Shown one piece after another: positions 6,877-15,057 of a stretch of DNA of 19,042 nt (within the stretch, counting starts at the first letter, position 1; every line of letters begins with the position of its first letter). The stretch covers positions 1-19,042 of the forward strand of contig VFJU01000376.1 of assembly GCA_009885905.1 (NCBI GenBank). Reading direction: 5' to 3'. A model generated the notes under the pieces. The model saw only the letters and a list, made by a program, of their open reading frames with translations. It did no database searches and had not been told where the DNA came from. The stretch is from Verrucomicrobiota bacterium (GTDB lineage Bacteria > Verrucomicrobiota > Verrucomicrobiia > Verrucomicrobiales > Akkermansiaceae). The translations under genes and the position numbers were made by a program.

Positions 6877-7545
6877 TCAGTCCCGATCCGCTACGAACAG
6901 GGTGTGGGTAAAGCGCTTAGCCTTTGGGTAGGCTTTGGCACTGATACATTCGACGTGCTTGAACGTTCCCTTCAGAGATTGCGCGAATGTCTTGTCGGGA
7001 TGAGCGGACCAGAAGATCACCCGCCCCTCTGGCTCGAGTGCGTTCTTGATCCGATGGATTCCCTTTTGATTATACAGCCGTTCGTTACCCTTTTGCACAA
7101 ATGGGTCCGGACCGTTATCGACGTCTAACAAGATAGCGTGATACCGGTCAACGTCGCAGCGGTCGATAAGATTGTAAACATCACCCACGTGGATTCGCAC
7201 GCGTGGATCGTCGAGAAGCTTGCCGTTGACTTCAGCTAGAAATTCGCGATTCCACGCGACGACTTCTGGCAGCAGCTCTGCAACATCGACGACTGCATCC
7301 TTGTCGGTAAGGGCGAGTACCCGCTTGAGGGTGAAGCCAAAGCCAAGCCCACCGATGAGGACGCGCGGCCGAGGAGGAAGGTGAGCGCAAGAAAGTTCCG
7401 CCATTTGCTCTTCAGAAGACGAGGCGGTGGTACTCATCAACTGGAGCCCAGCAACTTTGAGGAAATAATGACCGTCGTGCTCATGAAGTGTGAGTTGTGC
7501 GCCATCGGGAGTCTTGCAGGTTGCTAGGGTGCGGGTGATTTTCAT
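6877..7545 (-). CDS. Spermidine-synthase-like SAM-dependent methyltransferase-fold protein
   Basis: 222 residues with the Rossmann core of the spermine/spermidine synthase superfamily (COG0421-like): RVLIGGLGFGFTLKRVL (glycine-rich motif I), VDVAELLPEVVAWN (motif with the acidic nucleotide-binding residue), DPRVRIHVGDVYNLI and the acidic LLDVDNGPDPF strand. It is shorter than true spermidine synthases (about 280-300 residues) and lacks most of their N-terminal beta domain, so polyamine synthesis is not assured. Many short homologues are annotated only as spermidine synthase-like or class I methyltransferases. It converges on the SprT-like gene with no spacer. The fold is confident; the substrate is unknown. 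Confidence 0.75.
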   Translation of the reverse strand: MKITRTLATCKTPDGAQLTLHEHDGHYFLKVAGLQLMSTTASSSEEQMAELSCAHLPPRPRVLIGGLGFGFTLKRVLALTDKDAVVDVAELLPEVVAWNREFLAEVNGKLLDDPRVRIHVGDVYNLIDRCDVDRYHAILLDVDNGPDPFVQKGNERLYNQKGIHRIKNALEPEGRVIFWSAHPDKTFAQSLKGTFKHVECISAKAYPKAKRFTHTLFVADRD

Positions 7546-7777
7546 GCTTAGGAGATTCGGATGGCTCGGGCAGCTTCATCCGCAAATTCCGCTTGGGCAA
7601 ATCATTCACACGAACAATTTTACGCGTTGGGAATTTTTTAAAAGCAATGGACTCCAATTTTCGCTCTTACGACAGGATCTTAACTTCATCATTAAGTCAC
7701 TCGTGTGGAGCTAAATAGGCAGGTCAATGATGAGGCTTGCGTGGTCGGATGTCAGTCGCCAAGCTCGCTCACTAATT
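7546..7777. other. Intergenic region upstream of fabF
   Basis: This 232-bp divergent spacer lies between the spermidine-synthase-like gene (minus) and fabF (plus), the longest gene-free stretch in the window. It holds an AT-rich block (7615-7700) with candidate promoter fragments, including TAACTT and the imperfect inverted repeat CTTAA-n8-TTAAG around 7679-7696. I find no strong -35/-10 pair, no acpP gene and no remnant of one. The fabF frame is open from 7727, but the 17 extra codons do not resemble FabF N-termini. Confidence 0.4.
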
Positions 7778-9025
7778 ATGAGCGAACGACGCGTCGTCAT
7801 CACCGGCATTGGATGTATCACCCCGTTGGGTAAGGACTTAAACACGACTTGGGAGGGTCTGAAGGAAGGCCGTAGTGGCATCGGAACGATCACCCTATTT
7901 GATCCCACACCGTTCGATTGTAAAATCGGTGGTGAGGTGAAGGATTTCAACGCGGATGACTATTTCAACGTCCCCAAGGATGCTCGGCGCTCGGACCGTT
8001 ACGTTCAGCTTGCGGTCGCGGCGTCCAGAATGGCGATGGAGGACTGCGGGATTGATGTTTCCACTATCGACTCACGACGATTCGGTGTGATGGTGGGTAG
8101 TGGCATCGGCGGTCTGGCAACGCTCGAACGTGAGCATTCGACTTACATGAACAAGGGGCCTAAGCGGGTTTCTGCATTCACGATCCCAATGATGATTTCT
8201 AACATTGCAAGTGGTATCATTTCGATGGAATTTGGATTGCACGGACCTAACATGGTTATCGTGACCGCGTGTGCGACCTCAAATCACAACATCGGTGAAG
8301 CTTGGCGTATCATTAAATTTGGCGATGCCGATGCCTTTGTCTGTGGCGGTGCGGAGGCAGCGATTTTGCCGATGGGTCTTGCGGGGTTCGGCAGCATGAA
8401 AGCACTCAGCACACGCAACGACGACCCACAGCGTGCGTCGCGGCCATTTGATAGAAATCGTGACGGCTTTGTCATGGGTGAAGGCGCCGGCGTGGTGGTG
8501 ATTGAAGAACTCGAACATGCCCGCAAACGCGGCGCGAAAATTTATGCTGAGCTCATCGGCTACGGCGTGAGTGCAGATGCCTATCACCTCAGTGCTCCAT
8601 CGCCAGACGGCAGTGGCCCAGCATATGCCATAGGCATGGCGCTCAAGCATGGCAAAAAGAACCCGCAAGATGTCGACTATCTCAATGCCCACGCAACTTC
8701 GACAGGCCTTGGTGACGTCGCGGAAACCAAGGCGATCAAGCTCGCGTTCGGCAATTACGCGAACGATGGCTTGGTGGTGAGCTCAACCAAGTCGATGACG
8801 GGTCACATGTTAGGCGCGGCAGGTGGCGTGGAACTGATCGCGAGTGTCATGGCGATCAAGGACGGAGTGATCCCCCCGACCATCAACGTCGATGATTTAG
8901 ACCCCGAGTGTGATTTGGACGTTTGTCCAAACGTTGCTCGCGAGGTGCCCGTCAGGGTAGCGTTGAGTAATAGCTTCGGATTTGGTGGTCACAATGCTTC
9001 GGTTCTTGTTAGTAAGTTCGAGTGA
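7778..9025 (+). CDS. fabF: Beta-ketoacyl-[ACP] synthase II
   Basis: 415 residues from the ATG at 7778, matching FabF's usual 410-415; MSERRVVITGIG is the standard opening. It condenses malonyl-ACP with acyl-ACP in fatty acid elongation in the cytoplasm. The thiolase-fold triad is intact: nucleophile Cys165 in TACATSNHNIG, His305 in LNAHATSTGLGD and His343 in SMTGHMLGAAGG, with the glycine-rich NSFGFGGHNAS near the end. The active-site strand reads ACATSN where ACATGA is more common. It leads a tight operon: its TGA overlaps a possible GTG start of the thioesterase gene. The usual upstream acpP is absent. Confidence 0.95.
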   Translation: MSERRVVITGIGCITPLGKDLNTTWEGLKEGRSGIGTITLFDPTPFDCKIGGEVKDFNADDYFNVPKDARRSDRYVQLAVAASRMAMEDCGIDVSTIDSRRFGVMVGSGIGGLATLEREHSTYMNKGPKRVSAFTIPMMISNIASGIISMEFGLHGPNMVIVTACATSNHNIGEAWRIIKFGDADAFVCGGAEAAILPMGLAGFGSMKALSTRNDDPQRASRPFDRNRDGFVMGEGAGVVVIEELEHARKRGAKIYAELIGYGVSADAYHLSAPSPDGSGPAYAIGMALKHGKKNPQDVDYLNAHATSTGLGDVAETKAIKLAFGNYANDGLVVSSTKSMTGHMLGAAGGVELIASVMAIKDGVIPPTINVDDLDPECDLDVCPNVAREVPVRVALSNSFGFGGHNASVLVSKFE

Positions 9026-9033
9026 ATACCCCC

Positions 9034-9426
9034 ATGGAAAATCCATTGCATCGACAGACGGGTGAGATCGCTTTCGGTGATACAGATGCGAGTGGCTGGA
9101 TGCATTTTCCAAATATTTTTAAATACGTCGAGGCGGCGGAACACGCATTCCTGCGCTCTCGCGGAATTCTCGTGTTTGATCGTGAAGAAGGTGGTTGGCC
9201 ACGAATAAAAGTTTCATGCGAGTACAAGCGCCCATTTCGCTGTGGTGACAAATACGAAGTCTTACTCGCCATTTCTGGGATCGGCGGAGCATCGCTGAGT
9301 TGGAACTTTGAGATGTGCAATGCTGCTGGAGAGATCGCCGCATTCGGAATCATGGTCAACGTACGCGTTGATCAAAATGGGCGCCCTAAGATGATCAGCG
9401 CAAGTGAGCGCGCTTCACTCGCGTGA
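9034..9426 (+). CDS. Hotdog-fold acyl-CoA thioesterase (YbgC / 4-hydroxybenzoyl-CoA thioesterase type)
   Basis: 130 residues from the ATG at 9034. A GTG at 9022 overlapping the fabF stop would add four residues, and that overlap would favour translational coupling; I cannot decide between them. The signature is AFGDTDASGWMHFPNIFKY, with the Asp of the DTD motif as the probable catalytic residue and the helix EAAEHAFLR after it, as in YbgC-type single-domain enzymes acting as tetramers on acyl-CoA or acyl-ACP. It lies between fabF and rsmI, with only 1 bp before the rsmI start. Adjacency to fabF suggests release or proofreading of acyl chains from fatty acid synthesis, which is inference. Confidence 0.85.
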   Translation: MENPLHRQTGEIAFGDTDASGWMHFPNIFKYVEAAEHAFLRSRGILVFDREEGGWPRIKVSCEYKRPFRCGDKYEVLLAISGIGGASLSWNFEMCNAAGEIAAFGIMVNVRVDQNGRPKMISASERASLA

Positions 9427-9427
9427 C

Positions 9428-10123
9428 ATGGAATCTAACAAAGAAATAACGGGTCGCATTATCTTTGTTCCGACTCCCATCGGCAACTTGGGTGACATCA
9501 CACTACGTGCCTTGGAGGTCCTCCGCAGTGCTGACCGCATCGCTTGCGAAGACACCCGTCATTCGGGACAACTGTTAGCGCACCATGGAATCTCCGGTAA
9601 GCCACTCGTCTCGCTCCATGAGCACAATGAGGCCCGTCGCGCGCCGGACCTGATCGCCGCTGCGAGGGTAGGGGAGACGATAGCAGTTATTACCGACGCC
9701 GGCATGCCTGGAATTTCTGACCCTGGATACCGTCTCGTCCAAGCCTGCATCGAGTCTGGCACCCCGCTTGAAGTACTACCTGGACCATCCGCCGTCATCA
9801 CCGCCCTCATCGGATCCGGATTTCCCTGCCATGCGTTCCATTTTTGGGGATTTCTTTCTGTGAAATCTGGTAAGCGTCGAAGTGCATTAACAACGGCGTT
9901 GGAATCTGGTGAGACAAGTATTTTTTTTGAATCGCCGCATCGGATTATTTCCACCTTGGAAATTCTAGCAGATATCGACCCGGACGCACGTGCATGCGTG
10001 GCCCGCGAGTTGACGAAAAAGTTTGAAACTTACCACCGCGGTAGTGCCGCCGAGGTGCTCGCGCACTTCCAAATCCACTCGCCAAAGGGTGAGATCGTAC
10101 TTCTTGTGCATTCTAAAATGTAG
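9428..10123 (+). CDS. rsmI: 16S rRNA (cytidine1402-2'-O)-methyltransferase RsmI
   Basis: 231 residues from the ATG at 9428 (an in-frame GTG at 9404 lies inside the preceding gene). RsmI adds the 2'-O-methyl group to C1402 of 16S rRNA in the ribosomal decoding centre. Family motifs are FVPTPIGNLGDITLRALEVL, ACEDTRHSGQLL, the MPGISDPGYRLV strand-loop and EVLPGPSAVITAL. It is shorter than E. coli RsmI (286 residues) and ends at the GEIVLLV strand, so it lacks the C-terminal extension, as many bacterial members do. It is the third gene of the fabF operon and is followed by a hairpin shared with the convergent exonuclease gene. Confidence 0.95.
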   Translation: MESNKEITGRIIFVPTPIGNLGDITLRALEVLRSADRIACEDTRHSGQLLAHHGISGKPLVSLHEHNEARRAPDLIAAARVGETIAVITDAGMPGISDPGYRLVQACIESGTPLEVLPGPSAVITALIGSGFPCHAFHFWGFLSVKSGKRRSALTTALESGETSIFFESPHRIISTLEILADIDPDARACVARELTKKFETYHRGSAAEVLAHFQIHSPKGEIVLLVHSKM

Positions 10124-10133
10124 TCGAGTAACT

Positions 10134-10168
10134 CAGTCCGTTGTAAGGAGCGAAAAGAATACGGACTG
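10134..10168. terminator. Hairpin between convergent rsmI and exonuclease III genes
   Basis: CAGTCCGT (10134-10141) and ACGGACTG (10161-10168) form a perfect 8-bp stem around a 19-base loop in the 50-bp gap between two convergent genes. CATTTT follows it in the plus direction, a weak T-tract for rsmI. It may terminate both ways, with less support for the minus direction. Confidence 0.55.
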
Positions 10169-10173
10169 CATTT

Positions 10174-10932
10174 TCAAGTCAGCGTAATCCCCACTGGGCA
10201 ATGATCTGAGCCTAGAACTTTCGGAAGAATCTCCGCAGCGGTGACTCGGTCGATGAATGACGTAGAGACCCCAAAATAGTCGATTCTCCAACCTACATTG
10301 CGTTGCCGTGCTCCACCACGGTAGGACCACCACGAGTATGCGTCTGTTAGGTCTGGATAGAGATGGCGAAAAGTGTCGGTAAATCCAGCTCCTAGCAACT
10401 TCCCGAAACTCTCGCGTTCCTCATCTGAAAACCCTGGATTTTTACGGTTATCCTTGGGTCGGGCCAAGTCGATCTCGTGGTGTGCAACATTGAGATCACC
10501 ACAGAAAACAACCGGTTTTTTTAATGCGTGCTTGGCGACATGTTGGCGAAACGCCTCGTCCCAACTAAGTCGATAGGGTAACCGTTTCAATTCGTCTTGG
10601 GCATTGGGCGTGTAAACATTCACTAGAATGAACTCTGGAAACTCCAACGTCAGCACGCGACCTTCGCGATCGTGTTCGTCGTGGCCCATGCCGAGTTGTA
10701 CTTCTAGCGGCTCCTCGCGAGAAAAAACAGCGACACCAGAGTAACCAGGTTTTTCAGCAGAATTCCAGTAGGTGTGATAGCCACTAAGTTCCAAGGGCAA
10801 CTGAACTTGCTCGGGTCGAGCCTTGGTTTCCTGAAGACACAGGATATCTGGTTGTTCAGTACTAACAAATTCACCAAAGTTTTTTTCGATCACCGCGCGG
10901 ATGCCGTTGACGTTCCATGAGAGTAGTTTCAT
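10174..10932 (-). CDS. xth: Exodeoxyribonuclease III (AP endonuclease, ExoA/XthA family)
   Basis: 252 residues, full length for the bacterial ExoIII/ExoA family, which cleaves at abasic sites and degrades duplex DNA 3'-5' in base-excision repair. Conserved active-site elements are all present: [13 protein letters not shown] with Asn7, LQETKA with the metal-binding Glu35, [18 protein letters not shown] with Asp146 and Asn148, GWRIDYF, and the terminal GSDHCPV with Asp243 and His244. It starts 18 bp after the queA stop on the same strand, so the two are probably co-transcribed. Confidence 0.95.
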   Translation of the reverse strand: MKLLSWNVNGIRAVIEKNFGEFVSTEQPDILCLQETKARPEQVQLPLELSGYHTYWNSAEKPGYSGVAVFSREEPLEVQLGMGHDEHDREGRVLTLEFPEFILVNVYTPNAQDELKRLPYRLSWDEAFRQHVAKHALKKPVVFCGDLNVAHHEIDLARPKDNRKNPGFSDEERESFGKLLGAGFTDTFRHLYPDLTDAYSWWSYRGGARQRNVGWRIDYFGVSTSFIDRVTAAEILPKVLGSDHCPVGITLT

Positions 10933-10950
10933 CGGTACAGAGTTTTCACA

Positions 10951-11922
10951 TCACACCAGCAACATGCAATCGCCATAACTGAAAAATCGGTAGCGCTGCT
11001 CCACCGCTTTGCGATACGCCTCCATCACTAATTCTTGTCCTGCGAAGGCACTTACCAGCATGATCAGTGTGCTTTGTGGCAGATGAAAATTCGTCAGTAA
11101 TCCATCAACAACTTTGAATTCGTATGGGGGATGTATAAAAATATCGGTAGCACTCCGCCGCTCGCAGACAGGTTTGCCGATGGATTCGAGCACTCGAGTC
11201 ACGGTCGTTCCTACTGCGATGACTCGATTGGCGGCGTTCACTTTTTGTGCGGTCTCGGTATTCACCGTGTAGCGCTCCGAATGCATGACGTGATCTGCTA
11301 CGTTTGCCGCGCTTACGGGACGGAACGTCCCAACGCCGACGTGTAGGGTGAGAAATGCATGCGGAATTTCATCTAACAAATCTGGTGTGAAATGTAAGCC
11401 AGCGGTGGGCGCGGCGATGGCACCTTCCTCGCGGGCGAAAACCGTTTGATAGCGGTCGCGATCCGCGAGTTCGTCATCCCGGCCCATATAGTGCGGCAGT
11501 GCGAGGTGGCCGTGTTTTTCTAAATCCACCAACTCGTTCCATTGGATCAGACGGTCACCATTTTCATAGACTTCAGATACAGTTCCAGTGATGCCGCCCA
11601 CACGGATGCTGCGCCCGAGCTTCATTCGTTTGCCGGGTCTAACAAGGCATCTCCATTCGAATGGAGACAAGCGGTCGAGACACAGCAGTTCAGTTTTTCC
11701 ATCGTCAGAAAAAACTCGCGCTGGAATGACTTTGGTATCGTTCAGCACCAATAAATCATCTTGCTCTAGGTATTCGCATAGATCGATAAACATCCGGTGT
11801 TCCAGCAAGCCGCTGTCTTTGTGCACAACTAACATCCGCGAGGCGGATCGCTGGGCAAGTGGACGCGAGGCGATCAATTCCTCGGGTAGGTGGTAGTCGA
11901 AATCTTTCGTCAGCAGCGGCAT
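10951..11922 (-). CDS. queA: S-adenosylmethionine:tRNA ribosyltransferase-isomerase QueA
   Basis: 323 residues from the ATG at 11922; a TTG two codons upstream (11928) is also in frame. QueA transfers the ribosyl part of SAM to preQ1-modified tRNA, forming epoxyqueuosine. Diagnostic stretches are FDYHLPEELIASRP at the N-terminus, VLNDTKVIPARVF, AIAAPTAGLHFT, LHVGVGTFRPV, TNFHLPQSTLIMLVSAF and YRFFSYGDCMLLV at the end. It is about 20 residues shorter than B. subtilis QueA through small surface deletions near the middle and before the last third; no motif is lost. AGGGA at 11929-11933 (minus sense), 6 bases before the ATG, is one of the few plausible ribosome-binding sites here and supports this start. 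Confidence 0.95.
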   Translation of the reverse strand: MPLLTKDFDYHLPEELIASRPLAQRSASRMLVVHKDSGLLEHRMFIDLCEYLEQDDLLVLNDTKVIPARVFSDDGKTELLCLDRLSPFEWRCLVRPGKRMKLGRSIRVGGITGTVSEVYENGDRLIQWNELVDLEKHGHLALPHYMGRDDELADRDRYQTVFAREEGAIAAPTAGLHFTPDLLDEIPHAFLTLHVGVGTFRPVSAANVADHVMHSERYTVNTETAQKVNAANRVIAVGTTVTRVLESIGKPVCERRSATDIFIHPPYEFKVVDGLLTNFHLPQSTLIMLVSAFAGQELVMEAYRKAVEQRYRFFSYGDCMLLV

Positions 11923-11928
11923 CGCCAA

Positions 11929-11933
11929 TCCCT
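11929..11933 (-). promoter_or_regulatory. Probable ribosome-binding site of queA
   Basis: Read on the minus strand, AGGGA followed by six bases and ATG. It favours the ATG at 11922 over the in-frame TTG at 11928. It is notable because almost no other gene in the window has one. Confidence 0.4.
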
Positions 11934-11971
11934 AGCCAGCACGATGCCACGCCGCAAGGTGAGATATCTCC

Positions 11972-14900
11972 CTAGAACCTCGAGTCTTGAGGATTTCCGC
12001 CAGAGAGGATGTAGGCGAAGAGGTCGAGCAGTTCATCTGAATTGAGAGCATTCAGCAGACTAGCCGGCATCATGGAGACTTTATGGGGGTGGCGTGCTTT
12101 GACCTGACTTTCATCGACCGTGGTAAGGGCATCTGGAGCAAGCGCGCTGGTCATCACGAAGAGTTTGCCATTTTCCGACACGATCACGCGGCCGACGACG
12201 ACCCCACCATCTTTAAGATCAATTTGTTCACTTGGGTATTGGTCGCTGATGACCTTGGAAGGTTCCACGATGTTTTCCGCGAGGTCGCGGATGGAGTAGC
12301 GATTTCCAGATCCAGTTAGATCTGGACCAGTGTTGCCGCCAGCGCCACCGAAGTGGTGACAGTTGATGCAGAGTTGTGAGGAAAACATCGCCTTACCCTG
12401 TTCGAAGTTGCGATTCTTCAGACCGTCCTTCGCTAGGGTGGTGATATCATTGACGGTGTAATTCTTACCTGGACCCTTGGGCGTAACTAAATTTGTAGGA
12501 TTAGCAACCGCTACTTTTTTTGATAGAATTTCGAGTTCGGCTCGCTCTACGGAATCGGTCACGATGTTAGTGAGGGCATCCTTTCGAATATTGTTTAGAA
12601 ATCCGGGAAAGCTGTTTCCGCCTGACCATTTGAATGTACTAGGAAACCATGTAAAATAAGTTTTTCGCAGTTCAGGAGTCCAACCGGCACGTGCCTCTCG
12701 AAGGGCGTAGGCGTAGGCGATGGCTTGGCGATTCGGTTGGCTGTCATGCATGCTCGCCACAGCGGATGCGTAGCCGGCATTACGTCCGAGCACCGCGTCG
12801 CTGGTGACAGTGACTTGGATATCTTTGGCGTTGTCTAGCAGAGCAACTGATTTTGCGACGATGCTTTCCGATCCAAGATAAACTAACAGAGACACAAGCT
12901 CGCGGTTCACTTGCGCATCTGCGTCGGGGAAAAGGGGATCCAATCGCTTCGTGATATCTGCGCATAGGCTCTGGTCAGGCTTGCCCATGCGAGTGAAAAC
13001 AAGTTGCCATGCTCGGAGGTAGGGTAGGTGGAGTTCTTCGGGCAGCTTGCTGAAGTGGAGCCGCTCGAGTGAGGTAATAAGCTGTGGTTGAAGTGCGCGA
13101 TCGCCGACGCGTGCAAGTGCGATGATCGCCTCGATAGATGCTTGTGGATCTGTTTCTGCAAGCGCTCGAGAGGCCCAAGCGCCCTGGGGCTGGCGTTCGA
13201 TTGCGGCACGCGCTGCGAAGCGAATGAACCGGTCATTGCTAGCGAGCGATGGCCATGCTTTGTCGATGGCTTCAATGCCGGTTCCCTGTTCATGGAGTTT
13301 TTCTAACATTTTCCGCTGTCCAACGGTCGCGTTGGGTTTCACTTCAGCAGCAGGTGCGGTATTCTCGCTACCGATATAAGTCACCCGGTAGAGCGCGGAT
13401 TGGCTTTCGCGACCGCCGGTGGTGAAATACATGGCGCCATCTTCACGACGGATGATTGCATCGGTGAAGGGCATCGGCTTTCCGGCGACAAATTCTTCGG
13501 CCTCTGCCTTGAAGCTCGCTCCGTCTGGTTGGAGATGGATCGCCCACATCGTGCCGAAAGTCCAATCGAGCGCAAACAACGCTCGTTGATATTTCGTAGG
13601 GAATTTCGCACCAGTTCCAAAGACTGTGCCTGTGGGTGAGCCTGGTCCGATATCCACCACTGCAGGTAGCGAGTCGGCGTAGTAACTGGGCCAGCGCCCA
13701 GCACCGGAGCGCCACCCGTAGTCACCGCCACTCACGATGTGATTGATGCGGGTCGGCAGATACCATGGTGAGCCCATGTCCCATTCCATGTCGGAATCGA
13801 AAGTGAACAACTCGCCGTTCGCATCGAAAGCAATATCATATTGATTACGAAATCCTCCTGCGATGAGCTCGACATTTTTGCCATTGGGGTCGGATTTACA
13901 AACGTATCCGCCCGGAGCGAAGATGTTTTTGGCATGGCCATTTGCATCCCACAGTCGGGTGATCAAGTGGTCTTCATTCATCGCGACTGGGCGACGATAC
14001 ATCAAATTTTCAGGGAGGGATGTGTGGTTGCCGTTAGAAAAATAGATCGATTTTCCGTCGGGGGCCAAAACAATTCCATGCGTGCCGTGTTCTCCGCGAC
14101 CATTACATTTGCTGATCCAGCTCGCTTTGTCGAATTGGTCGTCACCGTCGGTGTCTTGCAAGCGCCACAATCCCTTGTCAGGTTTTTCATTGACCATCAG
14201 GTAGAGACTGTCGAACGCGTAGAGCAGACCATGGCCACCACCGAGCGGCTTGCCATTGATTCCGTTAGGTAGGGTCAGTGGTTCTACTACGGGTGTAGTT
14301 TTTGAACCATCCGATGGCAGGGTAATCCGATAGATTCCTCCGTATTGGTCGCAGGTGATCAGGCGTCCCCGTTGATCCTCGGTGATCGCAACCCAAGATC
14401 CTTGTTGCTCCTTGGGCACAGTGTAAAGCCGCTCGACTTTGAATCCGGTAACCACTTTGATATCGACAGCTTCTGGTACGGTATTGTCAGCCTTTGGTTC
14501 AAGCGCGTCACCCCATGGTGGGTCTCCGTATGTTCCTACCACAGCGGCGGGTTTGAAATTTAATGTGCCGGTCGTTGCGGCGGACCAGTCTCCGTTCGAC
14601 TGGATGATTAGCTTCTCGCCGCTGATCGTGACGACTCGGAGTGAAACAACCAACCCCGCGACGCCGTCGTTGTTGGTGGCATCGAATCGGAGTTCATTTT
14701 CGCCGATGTTAATCTTTTGGTTTAGTTGGACTCGGGTGGGTTCGTTCCAGTCTGCATTTTTAGCCACTTGAACACCATTTAAGTAGGCTGTGGCACCGTT
14801 GTCGCAGGTGAAATTGAGTTGTGCGGATTTCACCGATTCCGTGATGGTGAATGTCTTTCGAAAGGTCGCTTTTTTTTCGCTCTTCGTGGCCGTGCTGGTC

Positions 14901-14986
14901 CAGATCCACTGAGGGTCAGCCATCGTCGGCGCCATCAATAGTGCTGTGCTGAGTGAGATGATGAAAGAGAGCTTGGTGAGAGACAT
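11972..14986 (-). CDS. Secreted PVC-type beta-propeller 'membrane-bound dehydrogenase' with C-terminal c-type heme domain
   Basis: 1004 residues with a Sec signal peptide (about 1-23, cleaved after the MADP region). Residues 25-130 look like a galactose-binding-type beta sandwich (WIWTSTATKSEKKATFRK; CDNGATAYLNGVQV). Residues 175-545 match the propeller of TIGR02604-like putative dehydrogenases, with CDQYGGIYRI, LQDTDGDDQFDKA, HGIVLAPDGKSIYFSNGNH, GGDYGWRSGAGRWPSY and FTDAIIRREDGAMYFTTGG. Residues 560-850 are HEAT-like helical sequence. Residues 860-1004 are the TIGR02603-like heme domain: CINCH at 873-877 binds heme c, and Met972 or Met973 in VSMMPASLL is the likely axial ligand. Such proteins are abundant in Planctomycetes and Verrucomicrobia; an oxidative role on carbohydrate is assumed, not shown. 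It lies 71 bp after the GT2 fusion gene and 50 bp before queA, all co-directional. Confidence 0.88.
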   Translation of the reverse strand: MSLTKLSFIISLSTALLMAPTMADPQWIWTSTATKSEKKATFRKTFTITESVKSAQLNFTCDNGATAYLNGVQVAKNADWNEPTRVQLNQKINIGENELRFDATNNDGVAGLVVSLRVVTISGEKLIIQSNGDWSAATTGTLNFKPAAVVGTYGDPPWGDALEPKADNTVPEAVDIKVVTGFKVERLYTVPKEQQGSWVAITEDQRGRLITCDQYGGIYRITLPSDGSKTTPVVEPLTLPNGINGKPLGGGHGLLYAFDSLYLMVNEKPDKGLWRLQDTDGDDQFDKASWISKCNGRGEHGTHGIVLAPDGKSIYFSNGNHTSLPENLMYRRPVAMNEDHLITRLWDANGHAKNIFAPGGYVCKSDPNGKNVELIAGGFRNQYDIAFDANGELFTFDSDMEWDMGSPWYLPTRINHIVSGGDYGWRSGAGRWPSYYADSLPAVVDIGPGSPTGTVFGTGAKFPTKYQRALFALDWTFGTMWAIHLQPDGASFKAEAEEFVAGKPMPFTDAIIRREDGAMYFTTGGRESQSALYRVTYIGSENTAPAAEVKPNATVGQRKMLEKLHEQGTGIEAIDKAWPSLASNDRFIRFAARAAIERQPQGAWASRALAETDPQASIEAIIALARVGDRALQPQLITSLERLHFSKLPEELHLPYLRAWQLVFTRMGKPDQSLCADITKRLDPLFPDADAQVNRELVSLLVYLGSESIVAKSVALLDNAKDIQVTVTSDAVLGRNAGYASAVASMHDSQPNRQAIAYAYALREARAGWTPELRKTYFTWFPSTFKWSGGNSFPGFLNNIRKDALTNIVTDSVERAELEILSKKVAVANPTNLVTPKGPGKNYTVNDITTLAKDGLKNRNFEQGKAMFSSQLCINCHHFGGAGGNTGPDLTGSGNRYSIRDLAENIVEPSKVISDQYPSEQIDLKDGGVVVGRVIVSENGKLFVMTSALAPDALTTVDESQVKARHPHKVSMMPASLLNALNSDELLDLFAYILSGGNPQDSRF

Positions 14987-15057
14987 GAAATTTTGTTAGG
15001 TATTTATTGATGAAATCTACGAGCTGAAATTTAGGATTTGATCAGAAAGTGTAAATA

